Assembly (NCBI GenBank): GCA_024405335.1
Contig: JAKSOX010000128.1
Coordinates: forward strand, 1 to 5,924
DNA: 5,924 nt
Source: Kiritimatiellia bacterium
GTDB taxonomy: Bacteria; Verrucomicrobiota; Kiritimatiellia; RFP12; UBA1067
Reading direction: 5' to 3'
The number at the start of each line of letters is the position of its first letter. Within the stretch, counting starts at the first letter, position 1. Of the stretch, positions 1 to 5,924 are shown piece by piece. Both the position numbers and the translations under genes were made by a program. The notes beneath the pieces were generated by a model. That model saw only the letters and a program-made list of their open reading frames with translations. It searched no databases and was not told the origin of the DNA.

Positions 1-27
1 TGAAAAACCAAAATGTCATGGCGCGAA

Positions 28-55
28 AGTATAGCAAATTATCCGCGTTTGGCAA
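28..55 (-). promoter_or_regulatory. Sigma70-like promoter pointing out of the window
   Basis: On the minus strand TTGCCA (55-50) and TATACT (33-28) are separated by 16 bases, and TGC before the -10 gives an extended -10. This AT-rich patch stands out in a GC-rich window. The expected transcription start, near position 21, is only about 2 bases before an ATG at 19-17 that remains open to the window edge. If that ATG is used, the message would be leaderless. The -35 overlaps the hairpin arm. The match is by eye only. Confidence 0.4.
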
Positions 56-91
56 CCCGCCACGGGCGCTGGCGCGGGTACGCCGCCAAAC
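47..91 (-). terminator. GC-rich hairpin directly after the repeat-protein stop
   Basis: The 7-bp arm GTTTGGC at 47-53 pairs perfectly with 85-91, and the inner 6-bp arm ACCCGC at 55-60 pairs with 74-79, leaving a 13-base loop and a small internal bulge. The outer arm touches the TGA stop at 92-94. There is no T-run right after the stem on the minus strand, so it is not a classic intrinsic terminator. It could act as a Rho-independent terminator without a U-tract or as a 3' end protecting the message. Confidence 0.45.
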
Positions 92-529
92 TCATTTTTT
101 CGTTCCCTGGATGCGGCCTTGCGCGTCGCGGTAGGTCGTCTTGCCGTATCGGTCCGTCGTCGCCGTTCCCTGAATGCGGCCTTGCGCGTCGCGGTAGGTC
201 GTCTTGCCGTATCGGTCCGTAGAGCTCGACCCCATGTTCCGTCCTTGCGCGTCGCGATAGGTCGTCTTGCCGTACCGGTCCGTCGAACTCGACCCCATGT
301 TCCGCCCCTGCGCGTCGCGGTAGGTCGTCTTGCCGTACCGGTCCGTCGAACTCGACCCCTGGTTGCGCCCCATCGCGTCGCGGTAGGTCGTCTTGCCGTA
401 CCGGTCCGTCGAACTCGACCCCTGGTTGCGTCCCATCGCGTCGCGATAGGTCGTCTTGCCGTCCGCGCGGCAAACCAGCGTTCCGAGCACGGCCATCCCA
501 ACCGTCAAAAGAATTGCCACCTTGTTCAT
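92..529 (-). CDS. Small secreted protein built of 21-residue tandem repeats
   Basis: I do not recognise a named family. The 145-residue product starts with MNK and a hydrophobic stretch to about residue 19, followed by CRA-DG. This fits a signal peptide cut after A22. The Cys at 20 lacks a proper lipobox because Val precedes it. Everything after residue 23 is repeat: five full 21-residue units and a 17-residue sixth (residues 24-145), each GKTTYRDAxGR followed by xxGxxxTDRY. The mature protein is therefore basic, polar, rich in Gly, Thr, Arg and Tyr, and lacks any catalytic-looking motif. Regular Tyr, Asp-x-x-Gly-Arg and Gly spacing suggests beta-hairpin repeats, distantly recalling YD repeats of Rhs proteins, which have a similar period; this is a guess. 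The ATG was chosen because it gives the signal peptide and lies outside the fucosidase gene. The neighbouring exported fucosidase fits an envelope or extracellular role. All reading frames are open across the repeats, but only this one has a signal peptide and a start-site context. Confidence 0.8.
   Translation of the reverse strand: MNKVAILLTVGMAVLGTLVCRADGKTTYRDAMGRNQGSSSTDRYGKTTYRDAMGRNQGSSSTDRYGKTTYRDAQGRNMGSSSTDRYGKTTYRDAQGRNMGSSSTDRYGKTTYRDAQGRIQGTATTDRYGKTTYRDAQGRIQGTKK
95..460 (-). repeat. 63-bp in-frame tandem repeat, 5.8 copies
   Basis: Units on the minus strand run 460-398, 397-335, 334-272, 271-209, 208-146 and a partial 145-95. Units 1 and 2 differ at only 2 of 63 bases, and units 3 and 4 at 6, all silent. 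The variants fall in pairs: MGRNQGSSS twice, QGRNMGSSS twice, then QGRIQG twice. This suggests stepwise duplication within the gene and recent turnover of copy number. Confidence 0.95.
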
Positions 530-638
530 GTCACACCAACCTTTCCGGAATTTGTCGTTCCATGTTGGGTTAGGCGGCCCGTCAACCAAAACCTGACAAG
601 CATTTTGCAAATCATTTAGGCGGACGGGGATGCCGCGT
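530..638 (-). other. Gap between the fucosidase and repeat-protein genes
   Basis: This 109-base stretch is less GC-rich than the genes around it. A TTGACG hexamer is present on the minus strand but has no acceptable -10 partner. A short GCGG/CCGC pairing just after the fucosidase stop is too weak for a terminator. TTCCGGAA is a small palindrome close to the repeat-protein ribosome binding site (AAAGG, about 11 bases before its ATG). I cannot tell whether the two genes share a transcript. Confidence 0.5.
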
Positions 639-2033
639 TCAGCGGGAAATCTTGAACGCCCAGGCGTGTTCGCAGGGCAGCGCGTCAGGCGCAAGCGGCG
701 CGGGCGAGATAACCACGCCGCCGTCCTTCGCCTTCCAGGCGACTTCGGCCTTCGAACCGAGCAGCGTCACGGACTTTACCACGCCGGTCTTCGCGATTTC
801 GAGGTCCTTCGGCCACGCGAAGCAGATCGCGTAGAGATCGTCGCCCTTGCGCGTGAAGTAGACGCGCTTCTCCTTGAGGGCCGCGGGCGCGTCCTCCCAG
901 CGCGTAGTGGCGTAGATGGCCTCGCCGTTCACGGCGAGCCAGCGGCCCATCGCGAGCAGGCGGTCCTGCATGACCGCGGGAATGCGTCCGTCCGCCGCGG
1001 GGCCGACGTTCAAGAGCAGATTGCCGCCGGCGGAAACGATCTTCACCAGCGTCTCCACGCACTTCTCGCGGGACATGTACTGCGCGGGCGTTTCGAAACG
1101 GTTGTAGCCGAACGAATTGCCGATGCCGCGGCACTCCTCCCACGGGTGCACGGCCGAAAGTCCGGCGGCGCTGCCGCCTTCGGCCACGTACTCGGTGGTG
1201 TAGTGGCCGCCGTGGCGGCCGCGGCAATCGCTGCCCCAGCGGTCGTTCACCACCACCGAGTCCTTCACCTTGGATTCGTTGAAGAGCCACGCGAGATACG
1301 CCTCGGAACAATGGCGCGCGGAAGGATAGTCCCATTCGCCGTCCGGCCAGATCACGTCCGCCTCGTACTTTTCGGCGAGTTCCTTGAGCTGCGGGAAGTT
1401 GACGCGCGCGTTCCACTCCTCGATCGTGAGCGCCGACGCGCCCGGCTTGCCGTCGCGGATGGCGGGATAGAGCGGATTGGCGTATTCGAGCATGGAGAAG
1501 TAGAAGCCGCGCTTCAGCCCGGCCGCGCGCATTTCGCGGCAGAACTCGGCCGCGAGGTCGCGTCCGGGCCCCATCGCCACGGCGTTGTAGTAGGGCGACT
1601 CCGGCGAAGGCCACAGCGCGAAGCCGTCGTGGTGCTTCGAAGTGAGCACCACGTACTTGGCGCCGGCCTGCTTGAAGAGCTTCGCCCACTTCGCGGCGTC
1701 GAAGTTCTCCGCGCGGAACGCGGCGGCGAAATTGCCGTAGGGGGCCTTTCCGTAATGCGACGCGTGATGGTCGAGAAACGCCTTTTTCCCCGCGAGCATC
1801 TTGCCCTGGTACCATTCGGCGTAGCAGTCCCAGTGGAATTTGCCGTCCTCCGGCACGGGCGCGAACGCGGGCACCGCGTACGGCCCCCAGTGGATGAAAA
1901 TGCCGAACTTGGCGTCGGTCCACCAGCTCGGCGTGGGCCGCTTGTCGAGCGATTCCCACTTCGCCTCGTAAGTCGCCGCGTCCGCGGCGAACGCCGCCGC
2001 CGCACACGCCGCAATCGCAAAAATCTTCCGCAT
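639..2033 (-). CDS. Secreted alpha-L-fucosidase, glycoside hydrolase family 29
   Basis: A retaining exo-fucosidase of family GH29 that removes terminal L-fucose from glycans, expected outside the cytoplasm. The 464-residue protein opens with a signal peptide: MRK, an Ala-rich hydrophobic core, and a cleavage region near AFA or ADA around residues 16-19. The catalytic (beta/alpha)8 domain includes FGIFIHWGPYAVPAF (43-57) with fucose-binding H48 and W49, SKHHDGFALW (132-141) with H134/H135, and VIWPDGEW (227-234) with D231 aligned to the family nucleophile. VNDRWG (262-267), PWEECRGIGNSFGYNR with E299 as candidate acid/base, and GGNLLLNVGP (336-345) follow. A small beta domain occupies about 375-464. 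The acid/base residue varies within the family, so E299 is tentative. The chosen ATG sits 5 bases after GGGAG, and it alone gives a signal peptide; a longer upstream frame through the nucleosidase gene is rejected. It lies 38 bases after a housekeeping gene with no evident promoter of its own, so read-through is likely. Confidence 0.94.
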   Translation of the reverse strand: MRKIFAIAACAAAAFAADAATYEAKWESLDKRPTPSWWTDAKFGIFIHWGPYAVPAFAPVPEDGKFHWDCYAEWYQGKMLAGKKAFLDHHASHYGKAPYGNFAAAFRAENFDAAKWAKLFKQAGAKYVVLTSKHHDGFALWPSPESPYYNAVAMGPGRDLAAEFCREMRAAGLKRGFYFSMLEYANPLYPAIRDGKPGASALTIEEWNARVNFPQLKELAEKYEADVIWPDGEWDYPSARHCSEAYLAWLFNESKVKDSVVVNDRWGSDCRGRHGGHYTTEYVAEGGSAAGLSAVHPWEECRGIGNSFGYNRFETPAQYMSREKCVETLVKIVSAGGNLLLNVGPAADGRIPAVMQDRLLAMGRWLAVNGEAIYATTRWEDAPAALKEKRVYFTRKGDDLYAICFAWPKDLEIAKTGVVKSVTLLGSKAEVAWKAKDGGVVISPAPLAPDALPCEHAWAFKISR

Positions 2034-2049
2034 GACGGCTCCCTTTCCC

Positions 2050-2071
2050 TTCGTGGTTCTTTCGTGGTTTC
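2050..2071 (-). repeat. Two tandem ACCACGAA-type 11-base repeats
   Basis: Between the nucleosidase stop and the fucosidase start, the minus strand carries two adjacent 11-base units that share the 9-base core AACCACGAA (plus-strand TTCGTGGTT at 2050-2058 and 2061-2069). The second copy runs into the purine-rich fucosidase ribosome binding site. Short intergenic repeats of this flavour occur in several GC-rich bacterial genomes. Whether this one belongs to a dispersed family cannot be told from one site. Confidence 0.55.
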
Positions 2072-2725
2072 TCAAACTGCGGCGAACAGCGCGGGAACGG
2101 CTTCCGCCAGACGCTCCAGCGCGAATGCGGCCCGCTCGCGGTACTGGCCCGTCATCGATCCGCCGCCGCGCACGTCGGAGAGCGCCTTCCAGGCGTGGCA
2201 CGGCACGCCCGCGCGGTCGCACACGTGCGCGATCGCCGCCCCCTCCATGTCGCGCAACGCCGACTGGAGGCGGCCGATGACGAGGTCGAAGTCGTCCTCC
2301 GCGTCGGTGAAGCGGTCGCCGGTGGCGAGCGTGCGCAGCGGAAACGGCCGCGGCGGCGTGGCCAGCCGCAAATGCGGTTCGGCGTATTCGTTGAGCGTGC
2401 CCTTCGGCGTGCCGTTGATTTCGGAAAGGTCGAAGTCGTACTGCACCGCCCGGTCCACGCCGTAGATCTCGCCCACGGCCATGCGGGGATCCAGCCCGCC
2501 CGCGACCCCCACGTTGAGCACGGCGTCCGCGCCGAGCGACAACGCGAGCTGCGTCCCCGCGGCGGCGTTCGCCTTGCCGACGCCGCACGTCACCACGGCC
2601 GTCGGTTCGCCGCCCAGCGTCCCGCGGACGACCTCGCGCCCGAACAGCGTTTCCGCGCGGCGGTCCGCGAGATGCCGCACCACCGTCTCGGCCTCGTTCG
2701 GCATCGCGATCACGAACGTCTTCAT
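2072..2725 (-). CDS. mtnN: MTA/SAH nucleosidase-like protein (PNP/UDP phosphorylase superfamily)
   Basis: This is probably 5'-methylthioadenosine/S-adenosylhomocysteine nucleosidase, which cleaves adenine from MTA and SAH, the by-products of polyamine synthesis, methylation and related reactions. It has 217 residues (E. coli MtnN has 232). Family landmarks are AMPNEAE near the start, with E11 in the place of the catalytic-pocket Glu, then VGVAGGLDP (72-80), ATGDRF (134-139), DMEGAAIAHVC (159-169) with the ribose-binding Glu E161, and LSDVRGGGS (182-190) with D184 as the likely general acid. The segment QYDFDLSEINGTPKGTLNE is not the usual MtnN sequence, so a related nucleosidase such as futalosine hydrolase cannot be excluded. 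The ATG overlaps the purN stop by 4 bases (ATGA) and is preceded by GGAGG at 7 bases, inside purN. A much longer frame reading upstream through purN is rejected. The superfamily call is firm; the exact substrate is inferred. Confidence 0.82.
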   Translation of the reverse strand: MKTFVIAMPNEAETVVRHLADRRAETLFGREVVRGTLGGEPTAVVTCGVGKANAAAGTQLALSLGADAVLNVGVAGGLDPRMAVGEIYGVDRAVQYDFDLSEINGTPKGTLNEYAEPHLRLATPPRPFPLRTLATGDRFTDAEDDFDLVIGRLQSALRDMEGAAIAHVCDRAGVPCHAWKALSDVRGGGSMTGQYRERAAFALERLAEAVPALFAAV

Positions 2726-3351
2726 TTCCGTTCCTCCCCGAGAATCCGCACGCGGCGGCCTTCGACCGCGATTCTGCCCGCGGCGAGATGCCGCAGAGCC
2801 TCGGGATACGCGAGATGCTCCTGCACCTGGATGCGCGCGTGCAGCGTTTCCGGCGTGTCGTCCTCCAGCACGGGAACGGCCTTCTGCACGATGATCGGTC
2901 CCGAGTCCGTGCCCGCGTCCACGAAATGCACCGTCACGCCCGCGACCTTGCAGCCGTAGTCCAGCGCCTGCGTCCAGCTGTGGACGCCGGGGAAGGCGGG
3001 CAGCAGCGCGGGGTGGATGTTCAGCACGCGCATCGGAAACGCGGCGAGCAATTTGGGCTTCACGATGCGCATGAACCCCGCGAGCGCCACCACGTCGCAA
3101 CCGGCCTCCTTCAGCAACCGGATGCATTCGTCTTCGGCCGGACCTTCGAGTTTCGTCTTCCATGGGGCGCAGTCGAGGTATCGGCACGGGATGCCGTGTT
3201 TCTTCGCCCGGTCGAGGATTTTCGCGTCCGGCACGTCCGCCAGCACGAGCTTCACTTCCGCGTCGAGTTCGCCCTTTTCGATCGCGTCCACGATCGACTG
3301 CATGTTCGATCCGGAGCCCGAGCCCAGAACGCCCAGTTTCAACGTCGCCAT
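2722..3351 (-). CDS. purN: Phosphoribosylglycinamide formyltransferase (GAR transformylase)
   Basis: The enzyme transfers a formyl group from 10-formyltetrahydrofolate to glycinamide ribonucleotide, the third step of de novo purine synthesis. It has 209 residues, close to the usual 190-215. The phosphate loop GSGSGSN spans residues 10-16. The catalytic Asn-His pair is N111 and H113 in NIHPALLPAFPG, and the third catalytic residue is D149 in DAGTDSGPII. The QEHLAYPEAL segment near the C-terminus is also typical. The ATG lies 3 bases after the cysS stop, and its ribosome binding site (AGGA, about 8 bases upstream) is inside the last codons of cysS. The stop overlaps the next start as ATGA. This packing implies co-transcription with cysS and translational coupling with the nucleosidase gene. 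Other purine genes are not in view. Confidence 0.96.
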   Translation of the reverse strand: MATLKLGVLGSGSGSNMQSIVDAIEKGELDAEVKLVLADVPDAKILDRAKKHGIPCRYLDCAPWKTKLEGPAEDECIRLLKEAGCDVVALAGFMRIVKPKLLAAFPMRVLNIHPALLPAFPGVHSWTQALDYGCKVAGVTVHFVDAGTDSGPIIVQKAVPVLEDDTPETLHARIQVQEHLAYPEALRHLAAGRIAVEGRRVRILGEERK

Positions 3352-3354
3352 GGT

Positions 3355-4752
3355 TTATTTCCTCGTGACCGACTGGCCGTCTTTGGAATCCTTCACCGCC
3401 CAGCCGAGCGCCGCGATCGCGTCGCGCAGCCGGTCGGACTCCGCCCAGTTCTTCGCGGCGCGCGCCGCGGCGCGCTCGCCGAGCAGCGCCTGCACGTCCG
3501 CCGGAACCGCTTCCGCCTCGGCGCGGCCGAAGAACACCACGCCCAGCACGCGGTCCATCCGCTTGAACGCCGCCAGCACGGCGGCGAAATCGACGCCCGC
3601 CGGCGCGGCCAGCGCCGCGTTCGACTCGCGCACGAGTTCGAAGAGCGCCGCGAACGCCTTCGGCAGGTTGAGGTCGTCGTTCACGGCCGCGGTGAAGGCG
3701 TCGAGCGCCTTCGCCGCCCAGTCGGGCGCGGCGCCGGGCGCGGCGGCGCCGGCGAGCTTTTCGACGGCCGCGACGCAGCGGTCGATGCGGGCGAGCGACT
3801 TGCGCGCGTCCTCCAGCGCGGAGAAAGCGAAGTTGAGCCCCTGGCGGTAGTGCGCGTTGATGAGCACGTAGCGGATCTCGCGGCCGCTCCAGCCCTTCTG
3901 GATCAGGTCGCGCAGCGTGAAGAAATTGCCGGCCGATTTGCTCATCTTCTCGCCGTTCACCTTCAGGTGGGCGCAGTGCATCCACGTCCTCACGAACTCC
4001 TTGCCCGTCGCGGCCTCCGCCTGGGCGATTTCGTTTTCGTGGTGCGGAAAGAGGTTGTCGATGCCGCCCGTGTGCAGGTCGAACGTCTCGCCCAGGTACT
4101 TCATCGACATGGCCGAGCACTCGATGTGCCAGCCGGGGCGGCCGCGCCCCCACGGCGAATCCCAGCCCACGGGACCGTCCGACGGCTCCCACGCCTTCCA
4201 CAGCGCGAAGTCGCCCACGTTCTCCTTGTCGTATTCGTCGGCCGCGCAGCGCGCGCCCGTCTGCTGGTGGTCGAAATCGATGTGCGCGAGCTTGCCGTAG
4301 CCGGGGAACTTGCGCACCGAGAAATACACCGAACCGTCCTCGCTCTTGTAGGCGACGCCCTTTTCGACGAGCTTCGCGACGAGGTCGATCATCTCCGGCA
4401 CGTGGTCCGTGGCGGCGGGGTAGATTTCGGCGGGCTCGACGTTCAGCGCCTTCAAATCGGCGAAGAACGCGTCCTTGTAGGTCTTCGTGTATTCCGCGAG
4501 CGGAACGTTAGCCGCGTTGGCGCCGCGGATCGTCTTGTCGTCCACGTCGGTGAGGTTCATCACCTGCTTCACCTTGTAACCGTTGAACGCGATCGTGCGG
4601 CGCAGCACGTCCTCGAACGTGTACGCGCGGAAATTGCCGATGTGCGCGAAATTGTACACCGTGGGTCCGCACGTGTACATGCGGATCTCGTCGTCCGCGA
4701 GGGGCTTGAGCTCCTCGTTTCTCCTCGTCAGCGAATTGAACACTTGCATCAT
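3355..4752 (-). CDS. cysS: Cysteinyl-tRNA synthetase
   Basis: This class I aminoacyl-tRNA synthetase charges tRNA-Cys with cysteine in the cytoplasm. At 465 residues it is a normal size (the E. coli enzyme has 461). Class I signatures are HIGN at 37-40 and KMSKS at 269-273. The zinc site that selects cysteine is complete: C28 in MYTCGPTVYN, C212 in GWHIECSAMS, and the histidine pair H237/H238 with E241 in PHHENE. The region after about residue 290 is the helical anticodon-binding part, ending in the usual AAKNWAESDRLRDAI stretch. Two adjacent ATG codons (4752 and 4749) open the gene. The first is chosen because a purine-rich GGGGGAAG lies just upstream, though either could be used. The gene follows ispF after 71 bases and ends with TAA 3 bases before purN, so it probably belongs to the same transcript. 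All catalytic and zinc residues are present. Confidence 0.97.
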   Translation of the reverse strand: MMQVFNSLTRRNEELKPLADDEIRMYTCGPTVYNFAHIGNFRAYTFEDVLRRTIAFNGYKVKQVMNLTDVDDKTIRGANAANVPLAEYTKTYKDAFFADLKALNVEPAEIYPAATDHVPEMIDLVAKLVEKGVAYKSEDGSVYFSVRKFPGYGKLAHIDFDHQQTGARCAADEYDKENVGDFALWKAWEPSDGPVGWDSPWGRGRPGWHIECSAMSMKYLGETFDLHTGGIDNLFPHHENEIAQAEAATGKEFVRTWMHCAHLKVNGEKMSKSAGNFFTLRDLIQKGWSGREIRYVLINAHYRQGLNFAFSALEDARKSLARIDRCVAAVEKLAGAAAPGAAPDWAAKALDAFTAAVNDDLNLPKAFAALFELVRESNAALAAPAGVDFAAVLAAFKRMDRVLGVVFFGRAEAEAVPADVQALLGERAAARAAKNWAESDRLRDAIAALGWAVKDSKDGQSVTRK

Positions 4753-4823
4753 TTTCTTCCCCCGAAATTGCCTTCCGTCTCCCAAACCCGGATTTGCGCG
4801 CCGATTTCCCGAGGCGGTCCGCG
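4753..4823 (-). other. Gap between ispF and cysS
   Basis: These 71 bases hold the cysS ribosome binding site (GGGGGAAG next to the start). I see no tRNA, no T-box-like structure, no clear promoter and no terminator. Only a 4-bp CGCC/GGCG pairing is visible, too weak to call. Confidence 0.6.
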
Positions 4824-5299
4824 TCAGCGGTCGATCAGCGCCACGCAGTGGACTTCGATTCCCAACCCCGCGCCCACGGCGTCCATTTTTTCGTTCGTCT
4901 TGCCCTTCACCGACACGTCGCCGGCGCCGACGCGCAGGATTTCCGCCAGCCGCGCGCTCATCGCCGCCGCGTACGGCGCGATTTTCGGCTTCTCGCAGAC
5001 GATCGCGACGTCCACGTTGACGACGCGCCAACCGTTCGCCGCCAGCTCCGCCACCACCTGCTCCAGCAACGCCGCGGAATCGGCGCCCTTCCACTGCGGA
5101 TCCGAATCCGGGAAGTGCTCGCCCACGTTCCCCAGCGCCGCCGCCCCGAGCAGCGCGTCCACCACCGCGTGGATCACCGCGTCGCCGTCGGAATGCGCGA
5201 CGAGCTTGGGGCAATTCTCAACCGCAACGCCGCCCAGCTTCTGGACGGCGTGCGGTTCATCGCCGAAGCGATGCGAATCGTATCCGAACCCGACGCGCA

Positions 5300-5300
<1 letters not shown>
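4824..5300 (-). CDS. ispF: 2-C-methyl-D-erythritol 2,4-cyclodiphosphate synthase (IspF)
   Basis: This enzyme converts CDP-methylerythritol 2-phosphate to the cyclic diphosphate and releases CMP, in the cytoplasmic non-mevalonate isoprenoid pathway. The family works as a homotrimer with zinc at the active site. The 158-residue length is normal. It opens with MRVGFGYDSHRF, giving metal ligands D8 and H10. AHSDGD (35-40) with H44 supplies the third ligand, DALLGAAALGN is intact, FPDSDP (63-68) matches the substrate loop, and KGKTNEK (132-138) contains the conserved T135 and E137. An open frame extends upstream inside infC, but the family always starts at this Met, so that extension is rejected. 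The ATG shares one base with the infC stop (TGATG). No strong ribosome binding site is seen, so translation probably depends on coupling to infC. Oddly, the usual GRGEG near the C-terminus is GAGLG (143-147), which loses the Arg and Glu that line the trimer's central cavity. Confidence 0.96.
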
Positions 5301-5905
<605 letters not shown>

Positions 5906-5908
5906 AAG

Positions 5909-5919
5909 TCACCTCTCCT
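5909..5919 (-). promoter_or_regulatory. Shine-Dalgarno of infC that decides its start
   Basis: On the minus strand this reads AGGAGAGGTGA. It contains GAGGTGA, a strong match to the 16S rRNA tail, with 6 bases between GAGG and the ATC codon at 5905-5903. The GTG at 5887 would lie more than 20 bases away, too far for normal initiation. The site carries an in-frame TGA, so the coding region cannot extend further upstream. Confidence 0.75.
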
Positions 5920-5924
5920 CTTTT

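Noticed and set aside
95..460. CRISPR-like array
   Set aside because: The units are directly adjacent with no variable spacers, and the period is a whole number of codons inside a coding region.
16..619. Other long frames across the repeat region on both strands, and an upstream start at 694 for the repeat protein
   Set aside because: A 63-bp unit without stops keeps every frame open. Only the frame from 529 has a signal peptide; the 694 start would overlap the fucosidase end and destroy the signal peptide.
530..638. Promoter from TTGACG upstream of the repeat-protein gene
   Set aside because: No reasonable -10 hexamer occurs 15-19 bases downstream.
630..2465. A 611-codon open frame on the plus strand opposite the fucosidase and nucleosidase genes
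   Set aside because: Same reason: a shadow of GC-rich minus-strand genes without a family signature.
2072..4201. A 709-codon minus-strand frame ending in the nucleosidase
   Set aside because: Only the last 217 residues resemble a protein family. The upstream part runs out of frame through purN and cysS and is Arg-rich noise, and a good start with a ribosome binding site exists at 2725.

Overview
The window reads as one dense, minus-strand bacterial gene block with high GC content. There are seven genes, all transcribed from high to low coordinates. In transcription order they are: translation initiation factor IF-3 (infC), 2-C-methyl-D-erythritol 2,4-cyclodiphosphate synthase (ispF), cysteinyl-tRNA synthetase (cysS), phosphoribosylglycinamide formyltransferase (purN), an MTA/SAH-nucleosidase-like phosphorylase-superfamily enzyme, a secreted GH29 alpha-L-fucosidase, and a small secreted protein made almost entirely of a 21-residue tandem repeat. 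The products show a bacterium using the non-mevalonate isoprenoid pathway and processing fucosylated glycans outside the cytoplasm. The protein sequences and gene mix would fit a member of the Planctomycetes-Verrucomicrobia-Lentisphaerae-Kiritimatiellae grouping, perhaps gut-associated. That placement is an impression and not something the sequence proves.

Layout. Positions 5300-5905 hold infC, whose best-supported start is a rare ATC codon. Its stop overlaps the ispF start by one base (4824-5300). After a 71-base gap with no clear signal comes cysS (3355-4752). purN (2722-3351) follows 3 bases after the cysS stop. The nucleosidase gene (2072-2725) overlaps purN by 4 bases (ATGA). The fucosidase (639-2033) follows after 38 bases that contain two tandem copies of an ACCACGAA-type motif. 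A 109-base gap without a convincing promoter or terminator leads to the repeat-protein gene (92-529). A GC-rich hairpin begins directly after its stop. The last 55 bases hold a good sigma70-like promoter pointing out of the window.

How the genes fit together. infC to the nucleosidase gene look like a tightly packed housekeeping operon: initiation, tRNA charging, isoprenoid precursor, purine synthesis, and S-adenosylmethionine by-product salvage. The overlaps imply translational coupling. The fucosidase and repeat protein both carry export signals. They look like accessory surface or envelope genes attached to the end of that operon.

No mobile element, CRISPR array, tRNA or rRNA is visible. 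I do not see a new multi-gene system. The points most worth a second look are the ATC start of infC, the young pairwise-duplicated repeat protein, and an IspF that lacks the Arg and Glu lining the trimer cavity.
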